Shown piece after piece: positions 1 through 5,035 of a stretch of 5,035 bases of DNA. The translations under genes were made by a program, and so were the position numbers. Origin of the DNA: Bacteroidetes bacterium UBA4414 (GTDB taxonomy: Bacteria > Bacteroidota > Bacteroidia > Chitinophagales > Chitinophagaceae); assembly GCA_002389765.1 (NCBI GenBank), contig DGQM01000016.1:2524-7558 (forward strand), given 5' to 3'. Position 1 is the first letter of the stretch; each line of letters starts with the position of its first letter. The notes under the pieces were generated by a model. It saw only the letters and a program-made list of their open reading frames with translations, made no database searches and was not told the DNA's origin.

Positions 1-174
1 GTCCTTCAACTTTTTGGCACCATAGGCAGCACCGGCAATTACAAGTGCACTTACGCCACCGTCAATAGGCACTTCGTCTACCACATCGTCATCAAAACCG
101 GGGCCTTGTGCGTATGCTGTAGCAGACAGCAAGGTAAAGAATATATATGCGACAATCATTTTTAGCTGTTTCAT
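1..174 (-). CDS. PID-CTERM-type small secreted protein (3' end cut by the window)
   Basis: The reading frame starts at the ATG at 174-172 and stays open for 58 codons to the window edge, so only the end is missing. Residues 1-23 form a signal peptide: MKQLK, then a hydrophobic core, then ATAYAQ as the likely cleavage site. Next comes a short acidic linker (GPGFDDDVVDE), then PIDGG at about 36-40, a small-residue hydrophobic segment (about 41-53) and a basic tail (AKKLKD). This layout matches the very short PID-CTERM sorting-domain proteins of Bacteroidota, which are usually some 60-70 residues, so the stop should lie only a few codons outside the window. The C-terminal motif, helix and basic end resemble exosortase-type sorting tags, but the processing enzyme and function are not known from this sequence. 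It follows the T9SS gene by 29 bp with no terminator between them, suggesting co-expression. There is no clear Shine-Dalgarno sequence. Confidence 0.8.
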   Translation of the reverse strand, partial: MKQLKMIVAYIFFTLLSATAYAQGPGFDDDVVDEVPIDGGVSALVIAGAAYGAKKLKD

Positions 175-203
175 TACTTAAGAGGATTATTAGCGTATAT
201 GAA

Positions 204-2726
204 TTATTGTTTGATCAGTTTTTGAGTTACTACTTCATTACCACTTCTAATGTTAACGATATAGATACCACTCGAAAGGTGTGACATTGGAATTACAATG
301 TTACCATTCTTACTCTCCGTTTTCACATCTACAAGTTTTGCACCCATCATATTGCAAATGGTGATGAACGTCTCTTGTCCGGCTTCTTCATAGTATACTG
401 TTACGTCACTTGTTACAGGATTAGGCACTAACTTCAATTTTAGCTTGTTTTCTTTTGCAATGGTGCTTACACTATTAGTTGGTTTGCCTACTGCATTCAA
501 TTCAAACCTGCCCTTGCCTTGTGATGCCGCATTGTTATCAACAATAAACCAGTATTCGTATCCTTGCGTTATTTCTTCATTTTTTCCGGTGTAGTTATCT
601 TTCAGATACAGCTTAGTACCTGCGGGAATATCAAATTCCGGCACTACCATTTTATAGTTCTTTTGGTATGGAGTGCTGAATCCCAGTACTATCGTTTCAT
701 TTTCCACATAAGGACGATTATCTATTGCCAATGCACTATCGTCTTTGCTGAAAGTATTGAAGGTCACTTCAGGGTTCGGAAATTTGATGGCATCCTCAGT
801 TTCTGCTACAGCCATATTATTATCATTGTAGTGCAGCTGCAGCCTGTCCCAGAATATTGTACTATCTTCTATTTGCAGCGTTACCCTGTTAGGGAAGGCT
901 GTCGTTTTAAACATAGTGCTGGTGCTACTTGTCTTATCCGCCTCTTCTATTGTAATAGTACCATTGCTGCTGATTTGGGTTACAAATGCACCGCAAGCAG
1001 GCAAGTTGAATGAGGAAGAACCATAGCTATAAGTAGTATAGCCGCCTTTTGTACCTTGCTGTGCACTCCAGATATAGAAGTTGCTGCCTATACCAGCTGT
1101 TTTACTGGTGGCATCCATGCTTATAGGGCTGGGAAACGGATTGCCTACTAAGGCATAGGTAGTACCACTACCTTTTGTTACACTTATGTTTTGAGTACCT
1201 TGATTTACCGCTCCTGTCATGTCCAAGGTTACGGCACTCGGTGTGTATGCACCACTTGTTAATCCTTCTGTCTTAGCACCACGCACTAATACACGGATAC
1301 CCTCGTACTGATCCCAACTGTTTGAGCTGGCTGAGGTAAATGCTGTCCAGCCCACATCGTTGGTAGACGATCCATTTGCAGTTGATACATCATACCAATA
1401 AGATGATGGATTGTTTGACCCTGTGGTTGTGAATCCGTTAGTTGCACCGCCGTTTCCTGTAATATCTATATCATCTGTAATTATAGAGAGTGGTTGCGAG
1501 CTGGTAAAAGGGTGCGCGAAAAAGCGATAGGCTCTGCGGCCACCGGGGATGTAACGTTGTAGCTGTATATTGCCGCTGATGCTACCTGCGCTGTTACCAA
1601 TGCGACCTGTATTAGTAGCATCTGATGTAAGTGTCAACAAACCACCTGTAGTAAGCGTAGCACCCGATGCTACTGTAATAGTACCAGCACATGAAATGGC
1701 ATTACCGCTTAAGGTACTGCTGGCTGCAAAGTTGAATGTACCTACACCGCTGAAACCATTACCACTGTTGGTTACATTACCATTGATATTGGCGGTTGTA
1801 CCTGCCCCCATAGTTAGGGCAAAACCACTATTGATTGTAAGTTGTTTGCAGGTAAAATTGCCGGGAGTAGTACTACTTGCTATTATAGCGTCGAGCGTTG
1901 AGGTAGGACTGCCATTGCTCCAAGTACTACCGTTCCATGTGGTAGAAGTAATAGCCGAGCATGTTGCAGGGCTGTAAGGGTTAGTATCATCAGTATCCCA
2001 ATTACTTACATTGTTAATTGCAGACCTTATAGCAGATGCAGTACCGGTAGTAACAGTACAATTATAACGCGCGTTATCCATTTCTGTAGGGCCAGCAGCA
2101 TATACCCATACAGCGTTGGTACCATCAGTTAATGAATTGGGCAATTCCGAATTACTGGTTGAAGCAGATGCACTATTGTCCCAATTACTTGTGGTGGTGG
2201 TTCCTGCAATATAGTTCATATGAATACCTGCAATGAATGTTGTAGGCGTATACCTGTAGTTAGTAGTAGTATCCAAAGAGCTGATACCCTGACATGCGAA
2301 AATTTGATCTCCGGCAATTGTAAGCCCCAGCCCTCTGCCACCTGCTATACTACCGTGCGATGTGCCTGCGCTACACCCTGAAGTACAGTTTCCGGATGCC
2401 CAAACTTTCACCTGTGTTCCGGAGGTCATTGCAGAGGTTGATTGCCAAAACAACACCCAATCAGATGTAGTACTATTCAGCTGAATATACCCTGTTGCAT
2501 CCGTGTATTGGCCATCAGAAAAAACGATTTGCGTGCCAGATGAAATATTAGTCAGTAACATAAAAGCGAATGTATCAGCTTGGCCTGCTGTGCCATCGCT
2601 ATTATAGGCTGTAAAAGCTATATCTCCTGCAGATAGAGTTGTCTGTGACTTAGCGTCTGTCAATCCAAATAGTAATAACACTATGGATAACATGCATTTT
2701 AGCTTAGAGGAAAAATCAAGTTTCAT
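204..2726 (-). CDS. T9SS type A sorting domain-containing secreted surface protein
   Basis: This is an 840-residue exported protein. Residues 1-28 are a signal peptide (charged start, core MLSIVLLLFGL, likely cleavage after DAKSQ). Residues 29-256 begin LSAGDIAFTAYNSDG and form a Ser/Thr/Gly-rich beta domain with several cysteines, a type seen at the N-terminus of Bacteroidota surface proteins. Residues 260-390 carry the STTWNGSTWSNGSPTS motif, then a repetitive stretch of likely beta-helix strands (TINSGFALTMGAGTTANING). From about 389, QRYIPGGRRAYRFFAHPF and later LVGNPFPSPISMD (about 526-538) match a region common in T9SS cargo. Residues 764-840 (bases 437-207) are the type A sorting domain: KLVPNPVTSDVTVYY, a mid MGAKLVD strand, LSSGIYIVNI and the basic end QKLIKQ. 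By family knowledge it crosses the outer membrane through T9SS and is anchored or released after the domain is removed. No enzymatic motif is visible; adhesin or structural roles are guesses. It lies 28 bp after the formyltransferase gene. Confidence 0.93.
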   Translation of the reverse strand: MKLDFSSKLKCMLSIVLLLFGLTDAKSQTTLSAGDIAFTAYNSDGTAGQADTFAFMLLTNISSGTQIVFSDGQYTDATGYIQLNSTTSDWVLFWQSTSAMTSGTQVKVWASGNCTSGCSAGTSHGSIAGGRGLGLTIAGDQIFACQGISSLDTTTNYRYTPTTFIAGIHMNYIAGTTTTSNWDNSASASTSNSELPNSLTDGTNAVWVYAAGPTEMDNARYNCTVTTGTASAIRSAINNVSNWDTDDTNPYSPATCSAITSTTWNGSTWSNGSPTSTLDAIIASSTTPGNFTCKQLTINSGFALTMGAGTTANINGNVTNSGNGFSGVGTFNFAASSTLSGNAISCAGTITVASGATLTTGGLLTLTSDATNTGRIGNSAGSISGNIQLQRYIPGGRRAYRFFAHPFTSSQPLSIITDDIDITGNGGATNGFTTTGSNNPSSYWYDVSTANGSSTNDVGWTAFTSASSNSWDQYEGIRVLVRGAKTEGLTSGAYTPSAVTLDMTGAVNQGTQNISVTKGSGTTYALVGNPFPSPISMDATSKTAGIGSNFYIWSAQQGTKGGYTTYSYGSSSFNLPACGAFVTQISSNGTITIEEADKTSSTSTMFKTTAFPNRVTLQIEDSTIFWDRLQLHYNDNNMAVAETEDAIKFPNPEVTFNTFSKDDSALAIDNRPYVENETIVLGFSTPYQKNYKMVVPEFDIPAGTKLYLKDNYTGKNEEITQGYEYWFIVDNNAASQGKGRFELNAVGKPTNSVSTIAKENKLKLKLVPNPVTSDVTVYYEEAGQETFITICNMMGAKLVDVKTESKNGNIVIPMSHLSSGIYIVNIRSGNEVVTQKLIKQ

Positions 2727-2754
2727 ATTAGTAGATTGTTAGTTTTTATCTGAA

Positions 2755-3684
2755 TTAAAAAATTACTTCGTGAAATAAATCGCCGGGCTTAATTGAAATA
2801 AAAGATGTAATTAATGATGGTGGATATATACCTTCATCAATTGATAATACACTAATATCCAACATCGAATTATCAATGCAATTCACCTTTATGCTGTTCT
2901 TTTCAATAGCAGCTATTATACCCGGTTTACTATTTGCAACTTCGTCATGAACACTTGCAGAAGTAATGCGTAACAAATTATTATTCAACATAGTGTATGC
3001 GCCTTTATTCCAAGGATTACAAGCATTTATAAGTGCTACTATGTCTGATGCCGTTTGTTGCTGCCAATTAATGGCAACATCTTTCGCACCGGGTTTAGAG
3101 TAATATCTTGCTGTATCTTCTTTTTGTGTGTGCACCTCATAATTGCCTGATAATATTTTAGGCAATAGCAGATGTAGTACGTTTATACATTGATGCGCAA
3201 GTTTATGCATGTGCATACCATAGGTATCTGTATGCAGTATTGGTATCCTTTCAATATGTATAATAGGTCCGGTATCAAAACCTGCATCTATTTTGTGGAC
3301 GCTGATACCACCATAATCTTCTTTATTTTTTATTTGCCAAAATATAGCATCGGCTCCACGATACTGAGGCAACAAACCAAAGTGGAAATTGACAATACCC
3401 TTTGGGAGTTTTGTAATTACATCTCCGGGAATTTTATACGGAAAAGTAAATACCAATATTATATCTAGTAGATTATCTTCTAACCAATTTGATAATTGCG
3501 TGTTTAAGTCGTGCTTATGAAATACAGCTGGAGTAATACCATATGAAGAGCACAGTTGTTTTATATCTGTAGTTGCCTCATGCTCTACAGACGGTACGCC
3601 AACTGCCTTTACTAATTTATTATGCAACATTAGTTGCAACGAAGGCAAAGCCATTTTACTATTACAAAGCACTCCAATTTTCAT
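2755..3684 (-). CDS. Formyltransferase family protein (Fmt-like fold, probably not tRNA-specific)
   Basis: The product is 309 residues from the ATG at 3684-3682. The N-terminal domain has the 10-formyltetrahydrofolate-dependent formyltransferase core: NFHFGLLPQYRGADAIFW at 99-116 and GGISVHKIDAGFDTGPI at 125-141. Asn99, His101 and Asp137 match the catalytic Asn, His and Asp of E. coli Fmt (106, 108, 144) with the same spacing. The C-terminal half resembles the Fmt C-terminal domain (DVAINW at 202-207, NACNPWNKGAYT at 220-231). The Arg/Lys-rich loop that housekeeping Fmt uses on initiator tRNA (PDRPAGRGKK-type) is absent after the first strand, and SLLP is GLLP, so an amino sugar, amine or peptide substrate is more likely; this is inference. 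An in-frame TTG at 3693 would add three residues. The ATG is preferred because it puts KIGVLC directly at the first beta strand. The gene begins 17 bp after the binding-protein gene, so the two are probably co-transcribed. Confidence 0.88.
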   Translation of the reverse strand: MKIGVLCNSKMALPSLQLMLHNKLVKAVGVPSVEHEATTDIKQLCSSYGITPAVFHKHDLNTQLSNWLEDNLLDIILVFTFPYKIPGDVITKLPKGIVNFHFGLLPQYRGADAIFWQIKNKEDYGGISVHKIDAGFDTGPIIHIERIPILHTDTYGMHMHKLAHQCINVLHLLLPKILSGNYEVHTQKEDTARYYSKPGAKDVAINWQQQTASDIVALINACNPWNKGAYTMLNNNLLRITSASVHDEVANSKPGIIAAIEKNSIKVNCIDNSMLDISVLSIDEGIYPPSLITSFISIKPGDLFHEVIF

Positions 3685-3701
3685 AATCTTCAACTAAAAC
3701 A

Positions 3702-4829
3702 CTATGTACAAGGATAGGGATTCAGCCAACCTTCATTAGGATGGTTATTAAAATTTGCCAAGCGCCAGTCTTCCTGATCATCGTCAACAAAATGTATAAC
3801 TTCAGAAATATCGCTACTACTAACTTTGGCAATGTAACTTCCGGATAATGATTGTGCGTGATTGCAATTAATACCCCCCCTAGGTGTTAACAAATTGCAT
3901 GAGCGCATTTTTGCAGCAGTTTCTTTTTGAGACAATCGTCCATCTGCTTGCTGCACAACATTATTAAGAATATACAATGCGCATTCATAACCCAATAGCG
4001 CAAACCTGTCTGCTTCGTTATCGTTTAGCATTTTGAAATCCCTGCAAAACTTTTCGTTTATCTCACTTTGTAAAGATGGATACCAAGCAGAACTTGTAAT
4101 AATACCATGCAAAGAATCAGGGTGCTTTTCTACAACTTCAGCAATAGTTAATAATGCAGGACCCGCTACTTGCAGCTTATATTTTTCAATCAGTTTCATT
4201 GCACCATTAAAAAAATCGATGGCATCTTTACCACTAAAGGCACAATACAGAATATCAGGCTGTGATTCGTTAATACGATTATCTAATTGTTCAAAAAAAC
4301 TATCATTGAATTTCAGTTGAGCAGACATATAACCAACGGCCTTACCACCCGCACTTTCAAATGCAGATACAAAAGAATACGGTAGTTGATACCCGGCATC
4401 CATCATAGACAGGCAGATAAATGCTTTTGAAAAACCTTGTGATGCAAGGTACTTACCAAGAGCGTATGATGCTGCCCATTCCCTTAATGAATACCTGTGT
4501 ACATAAGTGGAGTCAATATTCTCATATCTGGCAAATGCACCCATTTCTGCAAGTACCAGTATCTTCTTATGTTTATCAAACAAGTCGGTAAGCTCTTCAT
4601 TATTTTTAGCACCAACATATGCAATCACTGCATCTACCCTATCTTGTAATAATAGTTTGTTTGATTTTGACTTTATTAACTCAGTATTTGTAGCATTTCC
4701 TACATCTTCTATAACTAATTCAATCTTCAGTTGTGGATTTGCTTGTAATGCAAGCATGACGCCATCACAAAACTGCAACCCAACCAAAGGAAATAACTGT
4801 GAATTTGGAACTAATAACCCTATTTTCAT
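3702..4829 (-). CDS. Type 1 periplasmic-binding-fold protein without signal peptide (LivJ/AmiC-like)
   Basis: The product has 375 residues. The start MKIGLLVPNSQLFP is already the first beta strand of the fold, where exported binding proteins would have a leader, so the protein should be cytosolic. Lobe 1 covers about 1-115: ALQANPQLKIELVIEDVGN, then LLLQDRVDAVIAYVG and ILVLAEMGA, the usual strand-helix alternation. Lobe 2 covers about 116-245 (GKYLASQGFSKAFICLSM, AFESAGGKAVGYMSAQLKF, QPDILYCAFSG). The end returns with FALLGYECALYILNNVV at 276-292 and LLTPRGGINCNHAQSLSGSY at 313-332, which corresponds to the typical 'G-Y-x-A ... tp-x-G' region of branched-chain amino acid and amide binding proteins. 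Length and missing leader resemble AmiC, a cytosolic amide sensor, but no AmiR or other regulator is visible here. No permease or ATPase gene is adjacent, so a transport role is unsupported. The ligand is unknown. A G7 run lies in codons 317-319. Confidence 0.82.
   Translation of the reverse strand: MKIGLLVPNSQLFPLVGLQFCDGVMLALQANPQLKIELVIEDVGNATNTELIKSKSNKLLLQDRVDAVIAYVGAKNNEELTDLFDKHKKILVLAEMGAFARYENIDSTYVHRYSLREWAASYALGKYLASQGFSKAFICLSMMDAGYQLPYSFVSAFESAGGKAVGYMSAQLKFNDSFFEQLDNRINESQPDILYCAFSGKDAIDFFNGAMKLIEKYKLQVAGPALLTIAEVVEKHPDSLHGIITSSAWYPSLQSEINEKFCRDFKMLNDNEADRFALLGYECALYILNNVVQQADGRLSQKETAAKMRSCNLLTPRGGINCNHAQSLSGSYIAKVSSSDISEVIHFVDDDQEDWRLANFNNHPNEGWLNPYPCT
3874..3880 (-). repeat. 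Homopolymer run of seven G (minus strand) inside the binding-protein gene
   Basis: Seven consecutive C on the plus strand read as AGG GGG GGT in the minus-strand gene, encoding Arg317-Gly318-Gly319. The tract is directly visible. It is unusual in such AT-rich surroundings, and a one-base slip would change the last ~58 residues. Whether slippage happens is unknown; the frame is intact here. Confidence 0.45.
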
Positions 4830-4839
4830 TGCTTATACT

Positions 4840-4884
4840 AAGTAAAACATCAAGTGCTGTATTTAATACATAGCACTTGATGTT
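4840..4884 (-). terminator. Probable intrinsic terminator or attenuator hairpin
   Basis: A perfect 13-bp inverted repeat has arms at 4846-4858 (AACATCAAGTGCT) and 4872-4884 (AGCACTTGATGTT). In the minus-strand RNA a further GUA/UAC pairing after a 2-nt bulge shortens the loop to about 5 nt. The right-hand arm ends in GUU and continues UUACUU, a short U-rich run, so the orientation fits termination of the tail-collar gene, whose stop is 14 bp upstream. The 3' arm ends only 16 bp before the ATG at 4829, so read-through could be regulated. No convincing T-tail exists on the plus strand. Confidence 0.7.
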
Positions 4885-4898
4885 ACGATTGATATATT

Positions 4899-5035
4899 TT
4901 AGTTTCTCATTGGGAAAACACCATACATACAAATAACATAGTTGACCGCTAATGTTGGCATGATATTATTATGAGGGAAACCACTACCTGCAGGTGCAAC
5001 AGTAACACCACCGGCAAAGTTTGAAAGATTTACCG
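4899..5035 (-). CDS. Phage tail collar / microcystin-dependent (MdpB-like) protein, C-terminal end only
   Basis: Only the last 44 codons and the stop (TAA at 4901-4899) are in the window; the gene continues beyond base 5035. The visible peptide starts VNLSNFAGGVTVAPAG and ends with NNIMPTLAVNYVICMYGVFPMRN in two parts: NNIMPTLAVNYVICMYG and then VFPMRN. This closely matches the conserved C-terminus of tail-collar-domain proteins, typically 'pH-N-x-x-P-y-l-x-x-N-y-x-I-a-l-x-G-x-F-P-x-r-n'. Such proteins occur in phage tail fibres and also, in Bacteroidota and Proteobacteria, as small chromosomal clusters unrelated to an evident prophage, where their role is not established. It is the first gene in the transcription direction and is followed by a strong hairpin before the binding-protein gene. 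The short fragment limits what can be said about the full protein, but the terminal motif is distinctive. Confidence 0.83.
   Translation of the reverse strand, partial: VNLSNFAGGVTVAPAGSGFPHNNIMPTLAVNYVICMYGVFPMRN

Noticed and set aside
564..1013. Plus-strand open frame of 149 codons
   Set aside because: It lies entirely antisense to the T9SS gene, has no recognisable domain and has a composition expected from an opposite-strand reading; the minus-strand protein has clear family motifs.
1570..1977. Plus-strand open frame of 135 codons rich in Pro, Val, Ala and Leu
   Set aside because: It is the antisense image of the Thr/Ser/Gly-rich repetitive region of the T9SS gene; it looks hydrophobic only because of that composition.
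2727..2790. Possible Bacteroidota -7 box (TAATTTTT on the minus strand) ahead of the T9SS gene
   Set aside because: It differs from TAnnTTTG at the last base, lacks a TTTG -33 partner at a suitable distance and sits in AT-rich DNA where such matches occur by chance.
2755..3684. Housekeeping methionyl-tRNA formyltransferase (fmt)
   Set aside because: The tRNA-recognition loop is missing and no def or other translation gene is adjacent, so the symbol fmt is withheld although the fold is shared.
4507..4845. Plus-strand open frame of 112 codons ending beside the hairpin
   Set aside because: It is antisense to the well-supported binding-protein gene, Ser/Asn/Phe-rich, with no family motif. The 3190-3468 and 4033-4320 plus-strand frames were rejected for the same reason.
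4899..5035. Window as part of a prophage
   Set aside because: Only one tail-collar C-terminus is present; no integrase, terminase, portal, capsid or lysis gene and no attachment-site repeat is seen, and tail-collar proteins are also found outside prophages.

Overview
The window looks like a piece of a Bacteroidota chromosome, probably Chitinophagales-like, although the lineage is inferred only from protein features. The evidence is a protein with a type IX secretion (T9SS) type A C-terminal sorting domain, a small PID-CTERM-type protein, AT-rich intergenic DNA and no strong Shine-Dalgarno sequences. All five genes lie on the minus strand, so transcription runs from high to low coordinates.

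In transcription order: (1) 5035-4899 is the last 44 codons of a phage-tail-collar / microcystin-dependent-protein (MdpB-like) protein. (2) 4884-4846 is a perfect 13-bp inverted repeat followed by a short T-rich stretch, probably a terminator or attenuator. (3) 4829-3702 is a 375-residue protein with the type 1 periplasmic-binding-protein fold (Leu/Ile/Val-binding, AmiC-like) but no signal peptide. (4) 3684-2755 is a two-domain formyltransferase with the Asn-His-Asp catalytic set intact but without the tRNA-recognition loop of housekeeping Fmt. (5) 2726-204 is an 840-residue secreted surface protein with a signal peptide and a T9SS sorting domain. (6) 174-1 is a small secreted PID-CTERM-type protein, complete except for its last few codons.

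Genes 3 to 6 are separated by only 17, 28 and 29 bp with no visible terminator, so they probably form one transcription unit. The hairpin separates, or attenuates between, the tail-collar gene and this unit. The mixture is unusual: a tail-collar protein, a cytosolic ligand-binding protein, a small-molecule-type formyltransferase and two exported surface proteins. No transporter permease or ATPase and no obvious phage structural gene other than the tail-collar end is visible. A reasonable hypothesis is a surface-structure cassette in which an N-formyl group is added to a sugar or amine and a cytosolic binding protein senses a metabolite. The sequence alone does not prove this.

There is no tRNA, rRNA, CRISPR array, insertion sequence or integrase in the window, and no gene-free stretch longer than about 70 bp.
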